Source: Christensenellaceae bacterium (GTDB taxonomy: Bacteria > Bacillota > Clostridia > Christensenellales > UBA1750). From it: a stretch of 51,259 nt of DNA. The stretch spans positions 1 through 51,259 of the forward strand of contig JAITGM010000045.1 in assembly GCA_031280685.1 (NCBI GenBank), given 5' to 3'. The notes under the pieces are model-generated. The model was given only the letters and a program-made list of their open reading frames with translations, was not told where the DNA came from and did not search any database. The translations under genes and the position numbers were made by a program. Positions 1 through 8,270 of this stretch are shown in pieces; positions within the stretch are counted from its first letter, which is position 1, and each line of letters opens with the position of its first letter.

Positions 1-259
1 CGGAGGCCGCAGCCTCCGGGCCCGCCCCCCGAATCCGTAACTCGAACCCCTTCGCTACCCACGCGCCGCTTTTTTCCCGCTTTCGTCCATTCTTCGCTGC
101 CTGCAGTTGAATCCCGCCCACTGGCGGCGGGCTCCTTGAATTTGATTGGCCTATCGGCGCTTTGCAAAGCGGAAATTTCCCTAAGCCCTTCCCTGAGAGG
201 GTGCGGGAGAGTTGCTCTCCCGCTTGGGGCGCAACCCCGGGCGACAAAGCCGCCCAGGC
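1..259 (-). repeat. Left terminal copy of dispersed cloverleaf repeat (5' part)
   Basis: Read on the minus strand, these 259 bases match 51001-51259 read on the plus strand, with 4 mismatches and no net indel. The repeat contains several hairpins: GGGCG(A/G)C-AAA-GCCGCCC, GCGGGAGAG-CAA-CTCTCCCGC and a CCCGCC/GGCGGG hairpin near 115-132. It then has the segment GGGTAGCGAAGGGGTTCGAG and the start of the cloverleaf (outer-stem strand GGGGGCGGGC, then arm 1). The sequence stops inside arm 1 because the window ends. No coding potential is evident in 1-307; overlapping open frames are shadows. The next gene of the usual operon (ribF after truB) would lie beyond the window. Confidence 0.9.
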
Positions 260-307
260 CCGAAAAACGTTGCGAGCGAGCCAGAGCCATCGCGAGGAGG
301 AAGGCGC

Positions 308-1183
308 TCACTGGCGCAGGAGCATGGCCTGGAAGCGCAAAAAGCTCTCGCTTGCCCGGGCGATGCCGGCAAAGCGCGGCCCAACATAGACCCTGCAGGC
401 GCTCCCTTCCGGGACGCCCCCTTCGTTAGGAATCGCCGCGCCGTTTTGCACCTTTTTGAGGAGGGTTTCGGGCAAAACCACGCCCGGAAGGGCGCTTAGG
501 GGGAAGTCCATGGGCAGGAGGGGCCAATTCCCGGATTCGGCGGCCGCGAGGAGCTCGGCGGGGCTTTGGGCCTCTTCGAGTGTAAAGGGCCCGCTCTCTG
601 CGCGCAGGAGCATCGCCAGGTAGGCGCGGCTGCCCGCGGCGCGGCCGAGATCCTCGGCAAGGCTGCGGACGTAGGTGCCCCGGCCGCAGCGGATCGAAAG
701 GGTTAAGCTATGCGGCGAAAGGGAGCCCAGCGGCTCGATGGCGTGGATTTGCACCCGCCTGGGCGGCAGAGGGGCGGCCTCACCGGCCCGTGCCAGCTCG
801 TAGCTTCGCCTGCCGCCGACGTGAATGGCCGAATATGCGCCCGGAACCTGCTCGATTTCGCCCACAAAACGGGGAAGAAGGGCCAAAACCGCGTCGGTTT
901 CGGGGGGCGGGGCGGTCTTGGTGACGAAGCCCGCCGCATCCTGTGTGCTCGTTTCTGCGCCGAAGCGGATCTCTGCGATGTAGTGCTTTTCCTTATCGCT
1001 CACATAGTCAAAAAGGCGCGTCGCGGCACCCAGACCGATGGGCAAAACGCCTGCGGCCAAGGGATCGAGCGTGCCCATATGGCCGATTTTATGCGCTTTG
1101 GGCAATAGCTTTTTGAGGAAGCGGATCGCGTCGAAGGAGCTCATGCCGGGGGGCTTCAGGAGGTTTAAAAAACCGTCAAGCAT
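308..1183 (-). CDS. truB: tRNA pseudouridine(55) synthase TruB
   Basis: The product converts U55 of tRNA T-loops to pseudouridine. The 291-residue protein begins with the family signature FLNLLKPPGMSS and carries GHMGTLDPLAAGVLP, where Asp39 is the expected catalytic aspartate. RCGRGTYVRSLAEDLG further on is also typical. Length is normal for TruB with a short C-terminal PUA-like region. The ATG at 1183 overlaps the 3' end of nrnA by 8 bases, which implies translational coupling. It is the last gene of the rimP-to-truB operon in this window. The usual next gene (ribF) is not present before the window edge. Confidence 0.97.
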   Translation of the reverse strand: MLDGFLNLLKPPGMSSFDAIRFLKKLLPKAHKIGHMGTLDPLAAGVLPIGLGAATRLFDYVSDKEKHYIAEIRFGAETSTQDAAGFVTKTAPPPETDAVLALLPRFVGEIEQVPGAYSAIHVGGRRSYELARAGEAAPLPPRRVQIHAIEPLGSLSPHSLTLSIRCGRGTYVRSLAEDLGRAAGSRAYLAMLLRAESGPFTLEEAQSPAELLAAAESGNWPLLPMDFPLSALPGVVLPETLLKKVQNGAAIPNEGGVPEGSACRVYVGPRFAGIARASESFLRFQAMLLRQ

Positions 1184-2147
1184 CTTTTTTGAGTGCCCCC
1201 TTCAGCGCGTGGAGCAGCGCGCTTTTGGCCGTCTGCAACGAGGGAAAGCCCTGCAGCGTCATGCCTGCCGCGCGCGCGTGCCCGCCGCCGCCGAAGAGCG
1301 CCGCGATCTTGGAGGAATCGACTGGCGCCTGGCAGCGCAGGGAACAGCGCAGGCCGCTCGGCCGCTCAGAGAGCAGGGCGGCGGCCAGAACGCCCTTAAG
1401 CTCGGCCGCATAGTTGACGATGCCCTCGTAGTCGCTCTCGCTCGCGCCGGCCCAAAGGCGATCCTCCTCACTCAGGGCGATGAGGGCGATTTGGCCGGCC
1501 GCATGGGTTTCGAGCTTGCTCAGCGCCGCACCCAGGAGCTTTATCTGCGAAAGGTTTCGCGTGCGATAGAGCGTGCGCGTGATGGTTTCGGGCTCGGCGC
1601 CGCATTTTACGCAGAGAGCGGCGGCTCGCAGCGTGCCCTCGCGCACGGACTCGAACGAAAAATTGCCCGTGTCGGTCGAAAGGCCGGTATAGAGCGCCAT
1701 TGCGGCAGACTTCGTCAGGGGCAGATTCAGCGCCTGAACGAGCTCAAGCACGATTTCCGCCGTGGCGGCGGCCTTTTCGTCCACGATTTTGCCGCAGTCA
1801 AAGACGTTGCCCAGGTGATGATCAACGCAAAAGCGCGCAGGTGTACTTTCGAACAAGGCTCGGGCGGAGCCCAGCCTGTCGGGCGAAGAAACATCCAGGG
1901 CGAGGGCCAAATCGAAGGAGCCGCTCGCCTTAAAGGGCAGGGAAAAGGCCGAAAAACCCTCTAAAAAGCCAAAATCCGGGGGCAGAAGGTCCGCGCAAAA
2001 AGGGTGGGCCTCAAGGCCCGCCCCTTTTAAGGCATGCATCGCTCCCAGGCAGGAGCCGATCGTGTCGCCATCGGGCGAAAGGTGCGCAAAGAGCGCCACG
2101 CGCCGGGCGCCCTGCAGCGCCGCCCGCAGGGCGTCAAACCCCGCCAT
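1176..2147 (-). CDS. nrnA: DHH/DHHA1 phosphoesterase, NrnA-like oligoribonuclease / pAp phosphatase
   Basis: NrnA-type enzymes degrade short oligoribonucleotides and dephosphorylate 3'-phosphoadenosine 5'-phosphate. The protein shows the DHH motifs HLSPDGDTIGS (residues 22-32), a DVSS aspartate region and CVDHH (Asp109-His110-His111). Near the C-terminus is the DHHA1 glycine motif GGGGHARAAG. I chose ATG 2147 (MAGFDALRAAL) because homology starts there; a longer frame to 2237 would lie deep inside rbfA. It overlaps rbfA by 14 bases. Its position between rbfA and truB is the standard Firmicutes order. Confidence 0.93.
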   Translation of the reverse strand: MAGFDALRAALQGARRVALFAHLSPDGDTIGSCLGAMHALKGAGLEAHPFCADLLPPDFGFLEGFSAFSLPFKASGSFDLALALDVSSPDRLGSARALFESTPARFCVDHHLGNVFDCGKIVDEKAAATAEIVLELVQALNLPLTKSAAMALYTGLSTDTGNFSFESVREGTLRAAALCVKCGAEPETITRTLYRTRNLSQIKLLGAALSKLETHAAGQIALIALSEEDRLWAGASESDYEGIVNYAAELKGVLAAALLSERPSGLRCSLRCQAPVDSSKIAALFGGGGHARAAGMTLQGFPSLQTAKSALLHALKGALKKDA

Positions 2148-2526
2148 CCTCTTCACCCCCCTCATTGCCGGATTCAGGCTTGGCAGAGATCTGGTTGAGG
2201 AGGTTTTGGATGCGCACGCCATGCTCGATAGAATCATCGAGCGTGAAGCTCAGATCTGGCATCGCGCGCAAAAAAACGCGCTTGCCCAGCTCCCTGCGGA
2301 TGAAGCCGGTAGCTCCTTTCAGGGCCTTTAGGAAGGCGCGGCGCTCGGCTTCGCCTTCTTCCAAGGTGCTGAGCCTGATCTTGCAAAACTTGAGGTCACG
2401 GGTGAGATCCACGCCGATGACCGAGAACATGGCGGGGATGCGGGGATCCTTCAACTCGCGAAGGATGGCGTCCACCCCCCGGCGGATCTCCTCGGTCTGG
2501 CGGTCAACCCTTTCAAATCCGGGCAT
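2134..2526 (-). CDS. rbfA: 30S ribosome-binding factor RbfA
   Basis: RbfA is a small KH-fold factor that binds the 30S subunit and assists late 16S rRNA maturation. The 130-residue protein has the family opening (RVDRQTEEIRRGVDAIL..LKDPRI) and the segment RRELGKRVFLRAMPDLSFTLD near residues 88-108. It ends in an acidic tail, EGGEEDGGV. The gene lies 53 bases downstream of infB and overlaps nrnA, as expected within the operon. Confidence 0.95.
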   Translation of the reverse strand: MPGFERVDRQTEEIRRGVDAILRELKDPRIPAMFSVIGVDLTRDLKFCKIRLSTLEEGEAERRAFLKALKGATGFIRRELGKRVFLRAMPDLSFTLDDSIEHGVRIQNLLNQISAKPESGNEGGEEDGGV

Positions 2527-2579
2527 CTTTTTTCACTTTCTTGCTGGTTTTAATGGGGAAGGAGCGCTTTTGCCGCCCC

Positions 2580-5309
2580 TTAGGCCGGGCGCTCGATTTC
2601 ATCCATCACGAAGCACTCGATGACATCGTTTTCCTTCAGGTCGTTATAGTTTTCAAGGCCGATGCCGCATTCGTAGCCGGACGCGACCTCGCGGGCATCG
2701 TCCTTAAAGCGCTTGAGGGAGGATAACCTGCCCTCAAAGACCACGATATTATCGCGCAGCAGGCGCACCTGGCCGTTGCGGCGCACCAGCCCATCGGTGA
2801 TGTAGGAGCCCGCGATGGTGCCCGCGCCGGTGACGCGGAAGACCTGGCGAACCTGGGCGTGGCCGAGGATGGTTTCTTTGAATTTGGGCGTGAGCATACC
2901 CTGCATGGCCGCCTTGATTTCGTCTATCGCGTCGTAGATGACGCGATAGAGGCGAAGGTCGATCTTCTCGCGTTCTGCGTTTTCCTTGGCCTTGGCGTCC
3001 GGCCGCACGTTGAAGCCTACCACGATGGCGCCGGAAACCGTGGCCAGCATGATGTCGGACTCGCTGATGGCGCCCACGCCGCCGTGGATGACCCTCACGC
3101 GCACCTCTTCGTTCGTGAGCTTTTCGAGCGCCTGGCGAACTGCCTCGACCGAGCCTTGCACGTCGGCCTTGACGATGATGTTGAGATCCTTGACCTGGCC
3201 CTGGGCGATCTGGTTGAAGAGGTCTTCCAGGGTCGCCTTGGACATGGCCTTGAGCTGCTGGGCCTTGATGCGGTCGCGCCTTTCTTCCGCCACCTGGCGC
3301 GAAAGGCGGTCGTCGTCGGCTACGTTAAGGGTATCGCCGGCCTCGGGCACGTCAGAGAAGCCGATGAGCTCCACGGGGATGGACGGGCCGGCGGAACTGA
3401 CCGGCTCGCCCTTGTCGTTCAGCATCGCGCGGACGCGCCCGTAGGCCGTGCCCGCCACGATGGTGTCCCCCACGCGGATGGTGCCCGACTGAATCAGTAC
3501 CGTGGCGACGGGGCCGCGGCCGCGATCGAGCCTGGCTTCGACGATGGTGCCGCGCGCGGGGCGGTTGGGGTTGGCCTTTAATTCCTTCATCTCGGAGGTT
3601 AAGAGGATCATTTCCAGGAGCTGCTCGATGCCCTGGCCGGTGACCGCCGAAACGGGCACGCAAATCGTGTCGCCGCCCCAATCCTCGGCCACGAGGTTGT
3701 ATTCGGTCAGCTCCTGCTTGACGCGCTCGGGGTTGGCCGATTCGCGATCCATCTTGTTGATGGCCACGATGATGGGCACGCCGGCCGCCTTGGAGTGGTT
3801 GATGGCTTCGATGGTCTGGGGCATGATGCCGTCGTCGGCCGCGACGACCAGAATCACGATGTCAGTAACTTGGGCGCCCCTGGCGCGCATGGCGGTGAAG
3901 GCCTCGTGGCCCGGGGTATCTAAAAAGGTGATCTGCTGGCCGTGGATTTCGACCGTGTAGGCGCCAATATGCTGTGTGATGCCGCCGGCCTCGCCCTCGG
4001 TGACGTTGGTGAGACGGATTTTATCGAGCAGCGAGGTCTTGCCGTGATCGACATGGCCCATGATGGTAACCACGGGCGGACGGGGGAGAAGATCGCCCGC
4101 GTCATCCTGCTTTTCTTGCACTTCCAGCATGGTTTCTTCGTAGGTCTTTTCGATTTTAAGCTCAAACTCGACGCCGAACTCCGAGCAGACGAGCTGGGCG
4201 GTATCAAAGTCCAGCTCCTGGTTGATGGTCGCCATGATGCCCAGGAGGAAGAGCTTTTTGATGATCTCGGCCGCAGGCTTGCCGATGCGCTCGGAAAGAT
4301 CCTTCACCGTGATGGTTTCGGCCGTCATATAAGCCTTCTCGACCTGAATGGGCTGCATCATCTGCTGGGCCGAAAGCTGCCCCCTGCGCGGGCGGCGCTT
4401 GCCGCCGCGCCATTCGTCATCCAGCCCGCCCGCGGCCGCGAAGGTTTCCTTCATGACGGCCTTCTTTTGCTTGGGCTGCTTGCGCTCGGGGTCGTATTGG
4501 CGCTGGTAGTTTTGCTTGTTGGGGTCGTAGTTGCTCACGCGTTCCTTTTCGACCGTGGGAGTAAGCTCCGGGCCCTTGCTGGCGCTGCGCGCGCCAAAGC
4601 CAGGCCTGCCCGCGCCTGGGCGCGGAGCGCCGCCTGCGCCGGGTCCTGCCGGCCTGCCGCCCATCGGGGCGCCGCCCGGGCGGGGCGCGCCGGGGCCGGC
4701 TGGCCGGGGCGCGCGGGAATCAATGGGCGGCTGGCCGGCCTTTTGGCGATTGACCAGCGCGTTGGGGTCGTTGGGGTTTGGAATGAAGGGCCGGGGCGCG
4801 TAGGCGCCGGGCCGCGGGGGGCGCGGCACGCCGGGCTGGGGGGGCGCCGCTGGGCGGGGCGCCAGCGGCCGAATGGGCTGCGAAGCGGCCGCGGTTTCGC
4901 TCGCCGGGGGCCGCTCGGCCGGGGCCTCTGGTTCAAAAACCTGCGGATCGGCGGCCGTGGCATCTAGTTCTGCGGCGGCGCGGGGGCTTTGGCCTTCGGG
5001 TTGCCCCTCTTCGCCCTCGCCTTGGCCGCGCGCGCCCAAAAGCGCCGCCTTGATGGCCCATTCCTGCGCGTTTTCAGCGGCTAGGCGTTCTTCCTCTTCG
5101 CGAGCCTTCTGCCGTTCTTCCAAGGCGGCCTGCTCCTGCGCGCGAAGGCCTTCTTCGATTTGGCGCAGGCGCAGCATCGCCTCCTGCGCGCTCTTGCGCG
5201 TGGCGGCGACGCCTTCCATCAGGGCTTCAGCCTCGGAGCCCAACTGCTTTGCCGCGTCTTGAATAGAGATTTTCGTCATTTCCTTCCGTGACCCTCCCGC
5301 GAATTTCAT
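2580..5309 (-). CDS. infB: Translation initiation factor IF-2
   Basis: IF-2 is the GTPase that brings initiator tRNA to the 30S subunit and promotes subunit joining. The GTPase motifs are visible: GHVDHGKTS (about residue 415), DTPGHE (about 463) and NKMD (about 515). These are followed by the usual domain II, III and C-terminal domains. Residues about 20-130 are Glu/Ala/Arg-rich, likely coiled coil, and about 130-240 form a long Pro/Gly/Arg-rich low-complexity linker, which accounts for the 909-residue length. ATG 5309 has AAGGAT ten bases upstream; an internal ATG at 5279 ([11 protein letters not shown]) resembles the family N-terminus better and has GGAAGG directly before it, so the start is uncertain by ten residues. 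Confidence 0.97.
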   Translation of the reverse strand: MKFAGGSRKEMTKISIQDAAKQLGSEAEALMEGVAATRKSAQEAMLRLRQIEEGLRAQEQAALEERQKAREEEERLAAENAQEWAIKAALLGARGQGEGEEGQPEGQSPRAAAELDATAADPQVFEPEAPAERPPASETAAASQPIRPLAPRPAAPPQPGVPRPPRPGAYAPRPFIPNPNDPNALVNRQKAGQPPIDSRAPRPAGPGAPRPGGAPMGGRPAGPGAGGAPRPGAGRPGFGARSASKGPELTPTVEKERVSNYDPNKQNYQRQYDPERKQPKQKKAVMKETFAAAGGLDDEWRGGKRRPRRGQLSAQQMMQPIQVEKAYMTAETITVKDLSERIGKPAAEIIKKLFLLGIMATINQELDFDTAQLVCSEFGVEFELKIEKTYEETMLEVQEKQDDAGDLLPRPPVVTIMGHVDHGKTSLLDKIRLTNVTEGEAGGITQHIGAYTVEIHGQQITFLDTPGHEAFTAMRARGAQVTDIVILVVAADDGIMPQTIEAINHSKAAGVPIIVAINKMDRESANPERVKQELTEYNLVAEDWGGDTICVPVSAVTGQGIEQLLEMILLTSEMKELKANPNRPARGTIVEARLDRGRGPVATVLIQSGTIRVGDTIVAGTAYGRVRAMLNDKGEPVSSAGPSIPVELIGFSDVPEAGDTLNVADDDRLSRQVAEERRDRIKAQQLKAMSKATLEDLFNQIAQGQVKDLNIIVKADVQGSVEAVRQALEKLTNEEVRVRVIHGGVGAISESDIMLATVSGAIVVGFNVRPDAKAKENAEREKIDLRLYRVIYDAIDEIKAAMQGMLTPKFKETILGHAQVRQVFRVTGAGTIAGSYITDGLVRRNGQVRLLRDNIVVFEGRLSSLKRFKDDAREVASGYECGIGLENYNDLKENDVIECFVMDEIERPA

Positions 5310-5329
5310 GGATGCAAAATCCTTGAGTT

Positions 5330-5653
5330 TTAGTTCGGTTCTTCCTGCCCGGCCAGCATCAAAATGACGCCGCCCAGGCCTTTATCTTGAAGGGCAGCGG
5401 CTATCGCGCCCTGCCGGCCGATGCCTTTGCCCAAATCCTCGACTAAGAGGAGGGGAATTTCGTGATAGGTTGCGAGCCTTTTTATGCGATCCGCGCTGTT
5501 TTTGCCCGCTAGCTCGTCTAAAAGGAGCAAAACGGCGCGCTTCGTCTGCGCGGCCTGGATGATCGCCTCCTGCCCCAGAACGAGCTTGCCCGCCTTGGCG
5601 GCAAGAGAGAGATAGGCCTTGATCTTAGCCTTCGGGCTCTGGCTCGGGGACAT
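5330..5653 (-). CDS. rplGA: Ribosomal protein L7Ae-like / YlxQ family RNA-binding protein
   Basis: This is a small L7Ae/L30e/Gadd45-fold protein expected to bind kink-turn RNA; its exact role in bacteria is not settled. The 107 residues include [17 protein letters not shown] and [20 protein letters not shown], typical of the YlxQ group. The gene overlaps rnpM by 29 bases and precedes infB by 20 bases. This is the conserved nusA-ylxR-ylxQ-infB arrangement of Firmicutes. Confidence 0.92.
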   Translation of the reverse strand: MSPSQSPKAKIKAYLSLAAKAGKLVLGQEAIIQAAQTKRAVLLLLDELAGKNSADRIKRLATYHEIPLLLVEDLGKGIGRQGAIAAALQDKGLGGVILMLAGQEEPN

Positions 5654-5915
5654 AGCCTTCCAACTCCTTAGCTAGCTGCGCGTAGATCTCGGGGCTGATG
5701 GGATGCTCCAGGGCGCGCTCCAAGGCCCTTGTTTTTTCGGCCCGCTTGAGGCAATCCCCCTGGAAGCAGAGGTAGGCGCCGCGCCCGGGGGCCTTGCCGC
5801 GTTTATCGAGGGCGATCAGGCCCTCCTGGCCGCGCACGATGCGGATCAGCTCCTTTTTGGGCTTCATCTCGCGGCAGCTCACGCACATGCGCATGGGAAC
5901 CTTGCGCTGCTTCAA
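5625..5915 (-). CDS. rnpM: YlxR-family nucleic-acid-binding protein (RnpM)
   Basis: The protein belongs to the DUF448/YlxR family; the Bacillus member has been described as a modulator of RNase P. The 96 residues show the two-cysteine opening CVSCREMKPKKELIR (Cys12, Cys15) and the family core GKAPGRGAYLCF. The C-terminal quarter is acidic ([10 protein letters not shown]). The ATG at 5915 overlaps the nusA stop by 4 bases, so it is translationally coupled to nusA. Confidence 0.93.
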   Translation of the reverse strand: MKQRKVPMRMCVSCREMKPKKELIRIVRGQEGLIALDKRGKAPGRGAYLCFQGDCLKRAEKTRALERALEHPISPEIYAQLAKELEGYVPEPEPEG

Positions 5916-6970
5916 TCTTCCTGCACCCCCAGGCTCTCTTCGACCTGCGATTGGGACTTAATGTCGATCTTCCATCCGGTGAGCTTGGCCGCCAACCGGG
6001 CGTTTTGGCCCTCCTTGCCGATCGCGAGGGAAAGCTGATTATCTTGCACGATGACCTTGGCCGCCTTTTCCTTTTCGTTGACGAAGACGCCGATAACCTT
6101 GGCCGGGCTTAAGGCGTTGGCGATGTATTCCACCGGGTCTGGCGACCACTTGATGACATCGATCTTCTCGCCGCCGAGCTCGTTTACAACGCTGCCCACG
6201 CGGCTACCGCCCGGGCCCACGCAGGCGCCCATGGGATCGACCGAATTGTCGGTCGAGTAGACCGCCATCTTCGTACGCGAACCGGCCTCGCGCGCGATGG
6301 ACTTAATTTGCACCACGCCCGAGTGGATCTCGGGCACCTCGATTTCGAAAAGGCGCTTGACCAGCCCAAAATGCGTGCGCGAAACCATGACCGTCAGGCC
6401 GCGCGGCGTGCGCGTGACCTCGAGCACATAGACCTTGATGCGGTCGCCGGGCTTTAAGCGGTCGCCCTCGATTTGGTACTGCTCGCTGAGGATTCCCTCT
6501 GTGCGGCCGAGTTCAACGAAGATGGTCTTGCCCTCGACGCGCTGCACCACCGCCGTCAAAATCTCGTTTTCTTTTTCGACGTATTCGTCGTAGATCACCC
6601 CATGCTCCGCCTCGCGGATGCGCTGCATGACGACCTGTTTGGCGGTCTGCGCCGCGATGCGCCCGAAATTGCGCGGCGTGACCTCGATTTCCAAGATGTC
6701 GCCCGGGGCGTAATAGGGGCGGATTTGCCGCGCTGCCTCGACCGAGATTTCAAGGCTTGGGTTTTCGACCCTTTCGGCCACGGTCTTTAAGGCGAAGACC
6801 CCGATGGTGCCCGAAATAGGGTCGATGGAAACCTTGACGTTCTGCGCGGAGTCGAAATTGTGCTTAAAGGCCGAAATCAGAGCCTGTTCGATGGCGCTGA
6901 CGATGACCTCCTTCTGAATGCCCCTATCCCTGGCGATGGCGTTCAGGGCTTCAACAAATTCGGCGTTCAT
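5912..6970 (-). CDS. nusA: Transcription termination/antitermination protein NusA
   Basis: NusA binds RNA polymerase and nascent RNA and modulates pausing, termination and antitermination. In order there is an N-terminal polymerase-binding domain (MNAEFVEALNAIARDRGIQK), an S1 domain (about 135-200, with GDRIKVYVLEV) and two KH domains (GPGGSRVGSVVNELGGEKID and IGKEGQNARLAAKLTGWKID). At 352 residues it is the short Firmicutes form, lacking the C-terminal acidic repeats of enterobacteria. The gene lies 6 bases after rimP. Confidence 0.97.
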   Translation of the reverse strand: MNAEFVEALNAIARDRGIQKEVIVSAIEQALISAFKHNFDSAQNVKVSIDPISGTIGVFALKTVAERVENPSLEISVEAARQIRPYYAPGDILEIEVTPRNFGRIAAQTAKQVVMQRIREAEHGVIYDEYVEKENEILTAVVQRVEGKTIFVELGRTEGILSEQYQIEGDRLKPGDRIKVYVLEVTRTPRGLTVMVSRTHFGLVKRLFEIEVPEIHSGVVQIKSIAREAGSRTKMAVYSTDNSVDPMGACVGPGGSRVGSVVNELGGEKIDVIKWSPDPVEYIANALSPAKVIGVFVNEKEKAAKVIVQDNQLSLAIGKEGQNARLAAKLTGWKIDIKSQSQVEESLGVQED

Positions 6971-6976
6971 CTGGGA

Positions 6977-7468
6977 TTAACCCTCCTTATGAAAGTCCTC
7001 GTCGCCAAGGAGCGGCGCGGCCTTTGCGATTTCCTTCAGGGCAAAGCGCAGCGCTTCGGCGCCGGTATGAAGAAGAACCTCCTCGCCTTCAAGGCCGATC
7101 AGCTCGCCGCTGAAGGCCTTTTGCCCATCTCGCGCGCGATAGAGCCGGATCTCGATCCGCTTGCCCTTGGCACGAAGATAATCCCGCTCCTGCTTGAGCG
7201 GGCGGTCGATTCCGGGCGAGGAAACTTCTAAATAGTCAAAGTCCAGCTCGCCAAGCAGCCCGTTGAGCCGGCGGTGGAAGGCTTCGCAAAGCTCCAGATC
7301 CATGCCGCCCTCGTGGTCGATGAAGACGCGCAAAAAGCTTGCGTCGCGCTCGCGGCTAAGCTCCACGTCCACGAATTCATAGCCCATTTCGGCAGCCAAA
7401 GCGGCGGCCGCCTTAGCGGCCCTGGCCGCCGTGGATGACTTTGCGTTGCTTGGCAAGGGGAAAAGCAT
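6977..7468 (-). CDS. rimP: Ribosome maturation factor RimP
   Basis: RimP assists maturation of the 30S subunit. The 163 residues contain the family core GYEFVDVELSRERDASFLRVFID, read in parts, and LDYDYLEVSSPGIDRPL-like sequence (FDYLEVSSPGIDRPLKQERD in positions about 80-100). It is the first gene of the operon that runs leftwards to truB, with a well-formed promoter about 145 bases upstream. An Ala-rich insertion (AARAAKAAAALAAEMG) near the N-terminus is the only unusual part. Confidence 0.94.
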   Translation of the reverse strand: MLFPLPSNAKSSTAARAAKAAAALAAEMGYEFVDVELSRERDASFLRVFIDHEGGMDLELCEAFHRRLNGLLGELDFDYLEVSSPGIDRPLKQERDYLRAKGKRIEIRLYRARDGQKAFSGELIGLEGEEVLLHTGAEALRFALKEIAKAAPLLGDEDFHKEG

Positions 7469-7610
7469 CCTTTCTATACCGCTGCGCCCATTTTAGCTAC
7501 AAACAAAGGCAAAAACAAGCCCTTTTGGCCTGAGTTTGGCCCAAAGAGGAAGGGGCTTTCGCCCCTTTGCGCAAAGCCTGCGTAGACCGCTCCTGCTTCC
7601 GCGCGGAAAC

Positions 7611-7639
7611 AGTATACCACCGTTTTCGTAAAAAAACAA
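7611..7639 (-). promoter_or_regulatory. Sigma-A promoter of the rimP-infB-truB operon
   Basis: On the minus strand, TTGTTT (7639-7634) and TATACT (7616-7611) are separated by 17 bases. The roughly 140-base leader that follows contains an AAGGGGC-GAAA-GCCCCTT hairpin (7554-7571 region) and a second G/C stem near 7520-7545. It could fold into a regulatory leader, as is known upstream of rimP/nusA operons in other bacteria. I see no terminator-type T-run, so attenuation is not supported. Confidence 0.7.
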
Positions 7640-7896
7640 GCCTTAAAGGCCTGCTTTTGCGCCACGCGGTAAATTTTTGTGCGGAAACGGACCCTTGCTT
7701 CTTCTCGCGAACCGCTCTACGCTCAACCCCGACCGGGCGGCTTTGCAGCCCGTGGGTTTTCGCGGCGCAAGCCGCCCGGCACAATTCGCAATCGCCGCAA
7801 GGCTTCCCCATGGTCGCCTTGCTCGTTGCTCATTGGGCTTACGGCTTGCTGTCTCCGCCGCTGGCGGCGCTCGCCTTCGTATCCCCCCACGCGGCC
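7640..7896. other. Non-coding stretch upstream of repeat copy A
   Basis: No gene is supported here. It contains a GGGCGGCTT...AAGCCGCCC inverted repeat (about 7735-7790) enclosing a further G/C stem. The wording GGGCGGCTTTG and the phrase CTCAACCCC resemble the 5' module of the window-end repeats. This may therefore be the diverged 5' part of the same repeat element that continues at 7897. Confidence 0.5.
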
Positions 7897-8160
7897 TAAA
7901 AGGGCTGCGCAGCCAAGAAAAGCGGCGCACGGGTAGCGAAGGGGCTCGAGTTACGGATTCGGGGGGCGGGCCCGGAGGCCTTGGCCTCCGGGCCAGGCAA
8001 GCGGGCGAATGCCCGCTTGCCTGGTGGCCGCGCGAAGCGCGGCAGCCCGCCCCCGGCGCGCGAGCGAGGCGAGCGCGCCCGTTCCCGTTCTCGTTACATC
8101 TCGTAGTGACGAATTGGCTGCGTCGAACTCCGCATTGTTAGAGAGGGGGTTCCGTAGGGG
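7897..8160 (+). repeat. Dispersed cloverleaf repeat, copy A
   Basis: The element runs from GGGCTGCGCAGCC to GGGGGTTCCGTAGGGG, both shared with copy B. The core 7962-8054 folds as a four-way junction. The outer stem is GGGGGCGGGC/GCCCGCCCCC (7962-7971 with 8045-8054). Arm 1 has 9 bp (7972-7980/7983-7991), arm 2 has 14 bp with loop GAAT (7993-8006/8011-8024), and arm 3 has 7 bp with loop GAA (8027-8033/8037-8043). A further hairpin, GGCGCGC/GCGCGCC (8055-8061/8073-8079), follows immediately. No open frame with family resemblance lies inside it. It is located between rimP and the glycerate kinase gene. Confidence 0.88.
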
Positions 8161-8270
8161 AATCGAAGCCGAGTTGTGCCCCGCGGGCACGGTAACGAGG
8201 CGCAAATCGCCTATGTATGCCAGGGAGGCGCAGTCCCTCCCTGCGTAGGCCCGGAGGCGCCGCAATGCGG

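Noticed and set aside
2147..2237. Longer N-terminus for nrnA
   Set aside because: It would overlap rbfA by about 100 bases and the added residues do not resemble the family.
3942..4967. Long open frames antisense to infB and other GC-rich genes
   Set aside because: Typical shadow frames of high-GC coding sequence, without ribosome binding sites or domain signals.
7677..8248. Open frames running through repeat copy A
   Set aside because: They follow hairpin sequence, are rich in Arg/Ala/Pro, and the equivalent frames are not maintained in copy B.
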